Under the pieces are notes generated by a model, which searched no databases, was not told where the DNA came from, and saw nothing but the letters and a program-made list of their open reading frames with translations. DNA of 11,344 bases. Origin: Aureobasidium sp. EXF-3400 (lineage: Eukaryota > Ascomycota > Dothideomycetes > Dothideales > Saccotheciaceae). The position numbers and the translations under genes are program-made. The DNA lies in the NCBI GenBank assembly GCA_024195585.1, contig SWBL01000688.1, positions 1 to 11,344 of the forward strand. Reading direction: 5' to 3'. Shown piece by piece: positions 1-8,945 of the stretch (within the stretch, counting starts at the first letter, position 1; each line of letters opens with the position of its first letter).

Positions 1-3000
1 CTCTTTCTGGGCAGCAAAGTGGCAGCACCCACGTGTCATGTAGTCTGCAGTGTTCGTCGATCCTGCCACTTTGAGAGGTTGTGACGAATCAGAAATCTAT
101 CGGCGGCAGTAGTTGTCTGTGTACATAACTCGGTGCAACGATCCGAACGCCAAGCCCGTCGGTGCAGAATTCATCTTGACCGGCTAAATTATCATATCAT
201 GGTGAGACACAAACTCTAAATGCTATAGACGAGAAATACCTACGACCTAGATGCCATATAGGGCTGTTTCCCTGGCGCAGAAGACAGAACTCTGGTTTCC
301 ATCTCGTAAGAGCGTCAAGCGATGATCGTCGTGTTAAGATGAGGACCGACCGACAAGCGCGTATCAGCCAGGGAGGCACAGCGGCACTACGAGCCGGTGT
401 TATGTGATCTACAAGGCAGCCTGGAGGAAAGTGATCTGCCATGTGGCCACAACCTTTGCATTAGTCGAGTACGAATTTACCAGTTCGCTGGTTCGCTTGC
501 CGTGTGCCAGATAAGCAAGCAAATGGAATATGTACGAAAGGCGTGATACCTTTGCGATAGATTGACTGATCAAAAGTATATTGACTACCCCATAAATCAG
601 ACGCCCCACCATGATCCGATACAGTCACATGACCGAGATTCTGATGAGGAAAAAGACCGGAGCGTCTGAGAGCTCGATGCAGCTCTCTCACCAGGTAGGT
701 GGCACTTTTGGATCGCCGTTTTGCAACCACATTATCCACCGCACCATCTCGAAAAGCGCGTCTGCTTCTAGGGTCGTTCAATCCATGAATCACCTAGACC
801 CCCAAGAATATCATATACAAGAAGTATCCACCAAGTGTGTGCGATAAGCCTTCATGAGATCTCGTTTTTCAAGATACTAGCCTACAAAAGAAAAAATAGA
901 AGGAGCAAAGACAAGAATCCCGGCATTAGCGCATAAACAGTGTATAAAAACCGAAATCAGTTTGTATATAACGAGAAATCTCTATCTATTCTTCGTTTTT
1001 GACGACTTTGAGACAATGGATACGTGCGTTCATGTACAACATCACTCGCTCATGATCAGCAAAAATTCTTGTTGATGTGGTGATCCCCAACATCCTCACA
1101 GCAGAATCGCGACAAAGCACCTCCAGACGTTCTAATGAGAGCTCGCGGTTCCAGTCTGAACTCTTTCCTGCGTACATCGAGTGGGAACGTCGGATGTATT
1201 AGATGAGAAGTACACGACTCGTTCCATCTCTGCTCGTCGCTAATTAGTCTGTAAAAGAAAAACGTCAGTATTATCCCCAGGGCTTGTTTGCGCTGGGCGA
1301 GTAACCCTGTCCTTCCATCATTTTCTTTTCTTTTTTTCTCCTGCCTGTCGACCCAAGGATTGTTTCTTTGCGGCTCTAACCTTCGAACGATATTTGTGCC
1401 GGCTGTCCCTGACTTCTCGGTATTTCATTCTCATGATTACAGGACAGCGCCCAGCTATACTCTTTTGGTTCTGAATCATGTGCGTACATCCGCTCTCCCG
1501 GTGGATTTTGCTGGCCATGCACACTAATCTCCTTGTGACTGTTGTGTATGTCTTTCATGGGCTTATACGGCAGTTCTCTTGATCTGGCCCTTTGCCAAGT
1601 TTAGAAGGGCTCCACGGGATTCGTCTAGAGTCGGAATAAGAATTGAAGCAATTATGATTTTCCCCAAGAAGACCCTCGACTTGCTGCGGTGAGGAATTCG
1701 AAACATCTCTCGAAGTGCATCAGCTTGCCAAGCTGTCATCGGTACATTCGTGCACTTTGCACGCGGTAAGCTCGAGTCAAATCACTTCCCACTGGTATCA
1801 TTCCATCAGTTCGTCATTTACAGCTCCAGACTCCGTTTGTCTTTATCGCACCAGCAGACCACCCAGAAAAAGATTGACACTCGCGCACGTAAGATATTGA
1901 CATGCATCGAGTGTTCAATCTTGGGCGACGGCTCGGCATGGTTTCTCCTATCTTTCTTATGTCTCTGACTTTTCAACCCTGAACCAAAGAGTCTATCCAA
2001 GCTATGGAGGAGATATGATCATGTCCACGAAATGTGCTAATACAAATATAGTCCAAAGAGAGAAATGATTTGCGTGACCCATCAAGGTCTATGTTCAGAT
2101 CCCTTGCGAAGCTATGCCGTATGATCCTGTCATGTTACGTGAACCAATGCGGCACCCATAGCTACCTTGATCCGAAACCTTGATATATGGGTCTTGATAT
2201 ATGAATTCAGGGAAGAAGAGTAGACTGTTGAGTTGAGATGGTTCGAGGTTGTCATGCCTTCAAGATCACGCCCCGAGACAAAAGGATTATCGAGCGTTAG
2301 TGAGAGGGGTCCTCGTGCAACCAAAACCCTGATGCAGCATTCCTTCTACCAAGCAGTGATGGCTCTCTGCATCGAGATCTCCAGCAACAAGTTTCAACAT
2401 GGCACATGTTTCCGATATGATTTCATCACGTCGAACTGTAAAAAATCAATACCCGAGCGATGTGGGACGGTCTACGGCGCGAGGGGATGACGTATGCGCT
2501 ACCAGTAATTTTTCGATGCAACCAGGATAGTCGATGATCGTACAGTTCTAGAGATCATTTGAGTACAACCGGTGTAATACAGTGCTTCAGCTGTTCTCAA
2601 AGCTAGCGTACTGTATTGAGAGCGGAGAGAAAGTTGCCGTGTAAGCCGGTAAGACGATAGTTATGCGAAACCTTTGCGCGGTCGCTGTATCTGTGTTTCA
2701 GGCATTCTTCACGACATCATCCCGAATGGAAAGCCTATCCCCATCGCGAGCGGGTTTCGTCGGCGATTATTGTCGGCTGTAAGCCACCACGAGTACGGAA
2801 GTTCATTGCACCCATACAGTTCGCTTGAAGCACGTTGGCCAAGCATATACGATAAAAGATGCTCGGAAGCATTGTGCCATGCCGTCACACTACTCACAAG
2901 GTGACTTCTGCGAGCGAAGGGCAAACCACCGATCATACCCTGGTTCACACCAGCTCTATTGCTTCTAATCAGAGTACATCGGAACTCTTACAAACTCGAA

Positions 3001-3006
3001 GGGCTC
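1..3006. other. Gene-poor region upstream of the mannosidase gene
   Basis: I see no gene I can support in these 3 kb. Open frames on both strands are under about 110 codons, overlap one another, have mixed composition and match no family I recognise. TATA-like sequences lie near 942-950 and 964-970, and a pyrimidine tract at about 1318-1348 resembles fungal promoter or intron sequence, but no coding frame follows either. The part nearest 3006 presumably contains the promoter of the mannosidase gene. No tRNA, rRNA or transposon terminal structure was found by eye. Confidence 0.5.
2166..2203. repeat. Small tandem repeat, three phased copies of CTTGAT
   Basis: CTTGAT occurs at 2166, 2179 and 2193, spaced 13 and 14 nt. 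The last two copies extend to an exact 11-bp match, CTTGATATATG, at 2179-2189 and 2193-2203. This is a simple local duplication in non-coding DNA. It could be a cluster of binding sites, but nothing else supports that. Confidence 0.5.
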
Positions 3007-4780
3007 ATGAAAGCAAGCGGGAGGCTTGGTCGGCGAGGGATGGCGCTCAAGGCCACTCTTGTCTTCTGTGCGATTGTGGCTCTCTCCTTCAGAAGTTCAC
3101 TCAGGCCGGTCTCTCAACAGCCGTCTATCATCGGTATGATTTTGAACGATGTTAATGATGATCTTGGTGCGATCCTGCTGAGCTAAAGTATAAAAAACAA
3201 GGCCTGAATCGTTCCTCACCTGCAGGGACAGCTCGACAGCGTGCCATCACCGCCGCCTTCCAGCACGCGTGGCAAGGTTATTCAGACCACTGCTTCGGAC
3301 ATGACACTCTGCACCCTGTGACGAACACATGCGAAGACGACTTTGGGGGTTGGGGCGCTACGGCTATAGACTCTTTGCCGACAGCAATCATGTTCGGGAA
3401 CGAAAATGTGACCGTTCAGATCCTGAAGTTCATCGCTGCCCTCGATTTCAAGGCAGTGAAAGGGGGTACCCGCATCCAAGTTTTCGAAGTCACCATCCGA
3501 CATCTCGCTGCCATGGTCTCAGCTTGGGACTTACTCATGGATCCGTTCTCTTATATGGCCAACGATACAGAGCTTCGACATGCGTTATACACTCAGATGA
3601 CAAGGTTAGGAGATGTACTCAGCTGTGCTTTCGATAGCTCGAGTGGCATACCTCGTGAATGGATTGATCCTACAGCGTGTCAGTCAGACCAGGGCGCCCA
3701 GAATACCGTAGCCGGTGCTGGAACTATGATCCTCGAGTTTGCAAGATTGTCAGATATCACCGGCAACCAGACATACGCAAGTCTGGCCCAAAGAGCAGAA
3801 AAGTATTTGCTAGAGCCACAGCCAGCGTCTGGCGAGCCGTTTCCAGGGCTTCTTGGTTCTTTCATCAGTGTCGAGACTGGAGAGATTTTGGACTCGCAGG
3901 GGAGCTGGGGCGCCCTTGCAGATTGTGAGATTTAGGACATAACAATTTGGGTGCCATCGGGACTGATATCTCGCAGCCTTCTACGAATATCTGCTCAAAG
4001 CATATATGTACAACAGCGATCTGTACGGATCCTATTTGGATCGATGGCTCATCGCAGCAGATTCGACAATACGTTGGATCGGATCCCATCCCTATGGACA
4101 CCCAGAATGGACCTTGTTACCGTCTTGGGACGGAGCAAGTCTTCAGAACTCAATGGAGTCGCTGGCTTGGTTCGCTGGTGGGAACTTCATTCTCGGAGGA
4201 ATGATCACAGGCAACCAGACGCTTGTAGATTATGGCCTCTCGATCGCCGACGCGGCAGGTGCTATGTACAACTCAACCAAAACTGGCCTTGGGGGAGAAT
4301 TCGTGATCTGGAGTACGACTTGCGACGCTGGTGGAGAGAACGCTTGTGAGTCCGATGAGACATTTCGCATCTCTGATGGGAAGTTTCGACTGCGTCCCGA
4401 AGTTCTGGAGACGTGGTATTATGCCTATAGAGCCACGAAGGATTCGAAGTACAGGGATTGGTCGTGGGCTGCATTTGAATCTATTAATCGCTATTGTCGA
4501 ACGGAAACAGGTTTCAGCTTGATCAACGACGTGAATGATCCAGATGGGGGTGGAAAGAGTGATTCACAAGAAAGCTTCGTGTTCGCCGAGGTCATGAAAT
4601 ATGTGTATCTCTCACATTTGGAGGTGAGTAGCGTGACCCAACAGCTACTAATAACTTTCCAATCGTTAACATTGGTAGGATGCCTGGTATCACGTACAAG
4701 ACAGTCGAACCGGTCTCAAGAATGCATGGGTATTCAACACGGAAGCACATCCGTTGCGCATCGCAGGTCCGTCAAGGTAG
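3007..4780 (+). CDS. Class I alpha-1,2-mannosidase, glycoside hydrolase family 47 (four exons)
   Basis: The gene reads as exons 3007-3133, 3226-3924, 3977-4623 and 4679-4780, giving 524 residues, close to the usual fungal GH47 length. The enzyme removes alpha-1,2-linked mannose from N-glycans in the secretory pathway and is calcium dependent. A basic N-terminus is followed by a hydrophobic stretch at about residues 12-28, a signal peptide or type II anchor. All three expected acidic catalytic residues are present: E130 (FEVTIR), D275 (DSFYEY, split by intron 2) and E417 (RLRPEVLE). The calcium-binding T512 lies in the terminal FNTEAHPL motif. Five N-glycosylation sequons are visible. A start at ATG 3040 (513 residues) has better sequence context and is possible. 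Oddity: both cysteines of the family disulfide appear replaced (W340, A369). The family call is firm; whether it is a Golgi or a secreted enzyme is uncertain. Confidence 0.95.
3134..3225 (+). other. Intron 1 of the GH47 gene
   Basis: The 92-nt intron starts GTATGA and ends CCTGCAG. It splits a glycine codon after one base (phase 1). Removing it joins the hydrophobic N-terminus to the conserved start of the catalytic domain (RQRAITAAFQHAW). A TATA-like run near 3189-3196 lies inside it and is probably incidental. Confidence 0.85.
3925..3976 (+). other. Intron 2 of the GH47 gene
   Basis: The 52-nt intron starts GTGAGA and ends CTCGCAG, with a CTGAT branch-like site a few bases upstream of the acceptor. 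It splits serine 276 after one base. Its removal restores the D-S-F-Y-E-Y motif, which contains the catalytic aspartate, so the position is well supported. Confidence 0.93.
4624..4678 (+). other. Intron 3 of the GH47 gene
   Basis: The 55-nt intron starts GTGAGT and ends GGTAG, with a good branch site, CTACTAATAAC, near 4645-4655. It lies between codons (phase 0). Removing it brings in the last exon, which carries the FNTEAHPL calcium-site motif. Confidence 0.93.
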
Positions 4781-5410
4781 AAATAGAACAATATGGTACC
4801 GATGATCAGTGACGGATCATGTTATGAGCGTCACGGGAACACATCGAGGAACGGCTGAGAGCGAGAATCATTATATTCGCAAGCACAGCCGTAACTCCCC
4901 ATAGTCAGTGGTTTGGTGGACAACGTCTTAGTGTAAGCGGCAAGTAAGCTTTTGAAGCTAGAAGTCATGAATCTGTTGTGTTTCCGCTCTGTTCGTACTC
5001 CACGTCTTCGGTGAGTAGTTTTGGTAGATACAGCTACCGAGGGGTTGTTCTAAGTGCCGTGGGTTCTGTATACATCAGGCAATGAAAATCGCGATGTTTA
5101 GCGCGGTGATCAGCCAGGAAATGCCACAAAAAGTATCGCAACAGGTCTCGTCATAAGATCCCGTTCACTTATGGAGAACAAAGCAATATTTTGTCCACCA
5201 GTGTATCAAGACTGATCGATTAGCAGGCTGATCGAGTTCGCAATTGTATGTGATGGTAGGTAGAAGCATGTGCTTTTGCACGATTGCGTGATTATCGAGA
5301 ATAGCCCTGCTTCTCACACTCGGAGATAGCGGACATGGTCACCTCATCACGGCCTTCTAGTCCTAGTCGTTCACATCACTAGTAACCTGTTTGCTTACTA
5401 CCCCACTAGT
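4781..5410. other. Intergenic region after the mannosidase gene
   Basis: No open frame of useful length or recognisable content. The first part should hold the 3' UTR and polyadenylation region of the GH47 gene. The end, around 5390-5409, reads like a 3' splice site (TTACTA then CACTAG), which would matter only if the frame beginning at 5411 is an internal exon. Confidence 0.5.
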
Positions 5411-5653
5411 ATGAATGACTCGGATGGAATCTTGTATAGATTACGCCGAGACCATTTCGTTTGGGGGGACACCGACTCGTACTCAAAGCTCGATGATACA
5501 GCGGACAGCAGTCAATACGTGTACTTTTCTGCCGCAGATCTTGGCCTAGATCCGGTGGGGTGGTTTTATATGGCTCTGCTAGCTCGCGCAGTAGCACCTG
5601 TAGATACTGTTTATGCAGAGGGTGTCAGAATGGACGCGGTAGCCGAGTTGTAA
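5411..5653 (+). CDS. Unrecognised short ORF or internal exon
   Basis: An 80-codon frame runs from ATG 5411 to a TAA at 5651-5653. Many codons start with G, and the protein is rich in Asp, Ala, Tyr and Val, which looks more like coding sequence than the surrounding non-coding DNA. I do not recognise a family. It has no obvious signal peptide. A splice-acceptor-like CACTAG ends two bases before the ATG, so this could be an internal or last exon whose earlier exons I could not find. Its last 43 bases overlap a gene-like frame on the other strand, so at most one of the two is likely to be intact there. A chance frame remains possible. Confidence 0.3.
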   Translation: MNDSDGILYRLRRDHFVWGDTDSYSKLDDTADSSQYVYFSAADLGLDPVGWFYMALLARAVAPVDTVYAEGVRMDAVAEL

Positions 5654-5853
5654 CGCTTGGTGTAACGTCTTACGATCTTGGCCATCTGGAAAACTTCATC
5701 TAGAAAATCAGGTATAAAGTCGGGTTTGATATCAAGAGACCGAGTCACGTCGCCTGTATAAAACTCGTCAAGGTTGCCAAAGTTTATCGGCGCGCGAAAC
5801 ATGTTGACTAATTCGGCTCCAAACAACTCTGCTCTGGGGTCATCAAACACGAC
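5611..5853 (-). pseudogene. Unrecognised gene-like fragment, C-terminal, antisense to the cupredoxin 5' end
   Basis: On the minus strand a frame opens inside the antisense of the cupredoxin exon (up to 5997) and ends at a TAA, positions 5613-5611. From about 5853 down to the stop the translation (about 80 residues) looks like a real protein: acidic and aromatic, with DDPRAELFGAELV and, further on, FIPDFLDEVFQMA, then a basic stretch and a short tail. Above about 5853 it is plainly the shadow of the cupredoxin gene. I do not recognise the family. The simplest reading is the 3' end of some gene joined to a cupredoxin gene that lost its 5' end. An alternative is that the frame is only the antisense image of real + strand sequence. 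Confidence 0.3.
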
Positions 5854-6850
5854 CCGAGTACACGTCGTCACAGTAGGCAAGGGCGCCCATAGGTTTGATC
5901 CTGAAACTCTCACAGCCTCGGTCGGCGATGTAGTGACATTTGAGTTCTTCCCTTTGAACCATTCCGTCGTTAGAGCACAATATCGATTTCCATGCATCCC
6001 TTACGAGGACGTGGTAGTTGGACAGGCGGGCTTCTTCTCAGGCTTGATCCCTGTGTCGGAGATCTCAAACGACGTACGTAGTGATCCATCATTGTAGATG
6101 CTAAGGGCGATATGGTTGACGAGATGTCGCAGCCTCCTAAGTGGAACCTCACGATCAACGACACGAGCCCTATATTCTTCTATTGTTCCGCGCCTGGCTC
6201 GTGCATTGACTATCAGATGGTCGGTGCTATCAATCCAGTGAGTAGACTACGGTTCTCGTCTATTCCACTACTAGACTCACCTTCTGAAGAATTCCACCAC
6301 GCCTTTCTATGTACAAAAAGATGGAGCAAAAGGTTCGAGTTACATGCTCCAGCCCGGAGAGGAGTTTCCGTCTGAGGCATCCGTGTCAAGCTCCTCTGCT
6401 ACCGCAGCTAAGACCCCCGGGTCGACACTCAATTCTGGATTAGCTGGACTAGGCCCTCCCTCCATAGCAGGGATAGTTCTTGGAGTTCTAGGGATGTGTT
6501 GCGTCATCTTGGCGATAATTTTAACCATCTATCTGCGGTACAGGGGTAGGAGACGTGTCAAGCCAGCCGAAGCGCCTACACCATCTTCGTTGTGTCAGAT
6601 CACAACCACAACTCCAAACACGGTCCCGGAGCAAGGCCGTGGCCATGTTACATATCAAGTTCCAGATCAAACCGCAAATCAAGCTCCAGGTCAGGCTGCC
6701 TACATGTCACCATGTTCCCCTGGAAGTGTATACGGCTTCTCGCAATCGCCCAGCTCTCCCCCGGGTTATCACCCTGTTGAGATATACTCAAAAGAACCCA
6801 GACACGAGCTTCCTGTTCCCGACTCGGGAAATCCAAGGACACCTAGATGA
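5801..6850 (+). CDS. Membrane-anchored cupredoxin-like protein (extracellular serine-rich family), 5' end incomplete
   Basis: Exons 5801-6073, 6133-6237 and 6290-6850 give 312 residues from ATG 5801. Residues 20-126 form a cupredoxin-like beta-sandwich of the fungal extracellular serine-rich type. It opens with VHVVTVGKGAHRFDP, continues through FPLNHSV (H54) and FPCIPYE (C65), and closes with FFYCSAPGSC (C109, C115) and YQMVGAINP. A Ser/Ala/Thr linker and one membrane helix at about residues 185-208 follow, then a basic stop-transfer run (RYRGRRR) and a Pro/Gln/Ser-rich tail of about 100 residues, presumably cytoplasmic. The family normally has a signal peptide. None is encoded here: the frame is closed by a stop at 5759-5761, and the first residues are Asn/Ser/Thr-rich, like a mature N-terminus. 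Either an upstream exon is unrecognised or the 5' end was lost. The substrate and biological role are not known. Confidence 0.85.
6074..6132 (+). other. Intron in the cupredoxin-like gene (first visible)
   Basis: The 59-nt intron starts GTACGT and ends TGTCGCAG, phase 0. Its removal joins EISND to PPKWNLTIND, the continuous sequence expected for the family. A TAG stop lies inside the intron in the exon frame, so it must be spliced for the full protein. Confidence 0.88.
6238..6289 (+). other. Intron in the cupredoxin-like gene (second visible)
   Basis: The 52-nt intron starts GTGAGT and ends TCTGAAG, phase 0. Removing it joins the VGAINP end of the cupredoxin fold to NSTTPFYVQKDG and the SSYMLQPGE segment that normally follows. 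The AAG acceptor is less common than CAG or TAG. Confidence 0.85.
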
Positions 6851-8040
6851 GTACATGCCCTGGTCCGATATTCTGTATGTTAGTAGTCATAATGTCGTGC
6901 TCGCCAGATTCTATGGTGGAATTGGCGAGCCAGGGATACCGGTCGTCTTTAGCACTATCATGTTCGCCGTCACTTGAACCTAGATGGTAGCGCCAGCTGA
7001 GTACATCGGGAAGTGTGAGAGAGAGCTTCATATAAATGGTCTTAGGACACTTGGTCCCCAAGGACGCTTCGGGACCTTCACGTCGCTAGGACTGTAGCCC
7101 AATCACGATACCTTGAATTCTACGGTCGGTTGTGTCCCACGTTGCTCACTGGTGATGAAGTGCATATATCAAGCGTTGTACTGGGCGAGTTTTCATGTAA
7201 AGACCACATCGTTTGAGAGGCATGCTGCCATGATCTATCGCTTTGACGTGCGGTACCCGCGTCATCCTGGCTGCTTCTCATCGTCCCATCGCGGAACCAA
7301 TGTTTCCGGAAATCAGATGGGCCGAGATATGGTACCTTAACCATCTGGGTTTGACCTGATCTTGATGATCTATTGAACGAACATGGCGGTATGAACCAAG
7401 GGCGAGCTCTATACCTATATGGATGTATGTCTTCGGTCATTAGCAGTACTATGCGCAACTATCTCTGGCAGGGACGTGGCAGCGTACGTCAAACTAAACA
7501 CCACAAGCGGTGTGCTTGGCATGCGGATGTCCGGATCATACATATAGACAACCTTTCGGAATCTTTCCATCAAGGTCATGAGCAGCGCTCTGCGTGGCGC
7601 ACTATCTGCCTACAAACATGGCGAAAATATGGATTGTGGTTATCGCAACAACCGCCTAAAGTATACTTTCTGCAGATAGAAGGTGGCAATCGTGTCATCA
7701 AAGAGTAAGATCAAACCATCATGTCCATCTTTCCGGCTGAGACAAGTATCTATATTGGGGTTAGTGGTTGTACTCGAGTAATTAGTTATGGTCAGGTTCG
7801 TCAGAGTCCATGGATGTTGTGCCAGATGGAAATCAGAAACAGCTCGAGCGAGAATAATCGCATGACGCCTCGGCAAGTGTGGGGAAACGTCTGCACTCAG
7901 CGCTGTCGTTCCGGATTGCGAACCGGCGCAATTCCGAAACTCGACTCGTCGTCGCTTTTTGTCTCTCTCATTCTGTCTTGCGCAAATTCGTCGAGTGGCA
8001 TTGCTATAACCTGACATACCCGCCCAGCGGAAGCCTTCGA
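6851..8040. other. Region without a convincing gene
   Basis: This stretch holds only overlapping frames of at most about 125 codons on both strands. Their compositions are mixed and I recognise no motif. Its start should contain the 3' UTR of the cupredoxin gene. From about 7955 a CT-rich run (CTTTTTGTCTCTCTC and following) resembles the pyrimidine-rich core promoter often found just before fungal transcription starts, and could serve the putative gene at 8041-8945. Confidence 0.4.
7955..7982 (+). promoter_or_regulatory. Pyrimidine-rich tract, possible core promoter
   Basis: A run of almost only C and T on the + strand lies about 100 nt before the first ATG (8081) of a CA-rich stretch. CT tracts of this kind often precede transcription starts in filamentous fungi. 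The call depends on the downstream sequence being a gene, which is itself uncertain. Confidence 0.2.
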
Positions 8041-8080
8041 TCGCGACAGACCATCAAACGTCAACAGCACGACTACTGTA

Positions 8081-8945
8081 ATGGACTGCCTCGTATCCTC
8101 ACGCCACCACTACAGCCCCATGCCACTGCCAACCTCTGATCACCAGAGCGCAAGACCGCGATCCCAGCGCACTCGATACCTCAATTCGCAAGACCCATAG
8201 CGCCATACCTAGTTCTAACAACCCTCACAGTCAACTCCGACACTCCGACAGGAAGCAGATGCAGAAAGCAGTCGAACGACAGAACAAAAGACAGCGCATG
8301 GAAGGATCCAACCGGACAACTTCCACAACCTGCCTCAATCATCTCAACGAGAACGCGCTTTCCACACCTTCTCAACAGAGCGACACCGATAACTCACGAC
8401 CAAATACACAAGGTTGCCATGCCAGCCACGTGTGACGCCAGCAGCTCGGGAAGAGGCACCTTGATTCTCCGAGAACAAGGATGAGACCCAACACAACCAC
8501 GGACATGGCCATGCTGAATATATCGACACCACACCCCTTGCCGTCGTCAAGCACTCCGAACCCAACACAACACCATTGTCACCGAGGAAAACACGACTTC
8601 ACTCTGGCTGGAGCCCCTCAATGCTGCCATCCACCGTCTATCCTCGTCAGCACAACTCGGACGGTAAATGCTGACTGAGTATACGCTCGCAACGCGGACT
8701 CGGGCTGGAAAAGAGTCTGGGAAGCCTGCTTCAATCACGGTTTCAAACACCTCTTTCTGATCGTCTGTCTAATCACCCTTGCTGCGTCATGCATATTAAC
8801 CATGATGGTATGCTATACTTGGGCGAGGAATCTGGTACCACCCGATGATCATCGAATTGATCGACTTGGACCAACCTTGCTCCCATCCCTAGAAAGGGTG
8901 TCGAGCAAGTCAAAAGTGACATTCGATGCGATGAAAACGCTGTGA
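8081..8945 (+). pseudogene. Putative unrecognised membrane-protein gene, structure unresolved or decayed
   Basis: From about 8041 the + strand becomes CA-rich and T-poor, and all three frames are unusually open, giving Ser/Pro/Gln/His/Thr/Arg-rich peptides like disordered fungal N-termini. An ATG at 8081 and a good 3' splice site (TTCTAAC then CCTCACAG, ending at 8230) fit a multi-exon gene. A different frame, 8679-8945 (88 codons plus TGA, no early ATG), encodes DSGWKRVWEACFNHGFKH followed by about 24 hydrophobic residues and then a polar tail, as in a type II or tail-anchored membrane protein. I could not connect these parts: stops lie at 8198, 8674 and 8676, and no sensible donor and acceptor pair bridges 8664-8715. 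It is either a gene with exons I cannot place or a frameshifted relic. I do not recognise the family. Confidence 0.35.

Noticed and set aside
461..793. Minus-strand frame of 110 codons
   Set aside because: Basic, mixed composition, no recognisable motif, and overlapped by a + strand frame of similar quality. No promoter or intron evidence.
942..1016. TATA-like sequences followed by an ATG, possible promoter
   Set aside because: The ATG near 1016 opens only a short frame of about 20 codons, and no coding sequence follows on the + strand.
2233..2490. + strand frame of 85 codons
   Set aside because: Overlaps an equally good minus frame and has no motif or splice context; probably chance.
3185..3200. 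TATA box at AGTATAAAAAACAAG
   Set aside because: It lies inside intron 1 of the GH47 gene, and the splice there is needed to join the N-terminus to the catalytic domain.
6340..6528. Minus-strand frame antisense to the cupredoxin gene
   Set aside because: Shadow of the Ser/Ala/Pro-rich linker and membrane segment of the real + strand gene.
6555..6977. + strand frame of 140 codons overlapping the end of the cupredoxin gene
   Set aside because: Alternative frame of the Pro/Gln/Ser-rich tail. The first-frame translation continues the family sequence and ends at a stop at 6848-6850.
7640..8017. Minus-strand frame of 125 codons
   Set aside because: No recognisable domain, mixed basic composition, and overlapped by + frames; no support beyond length.
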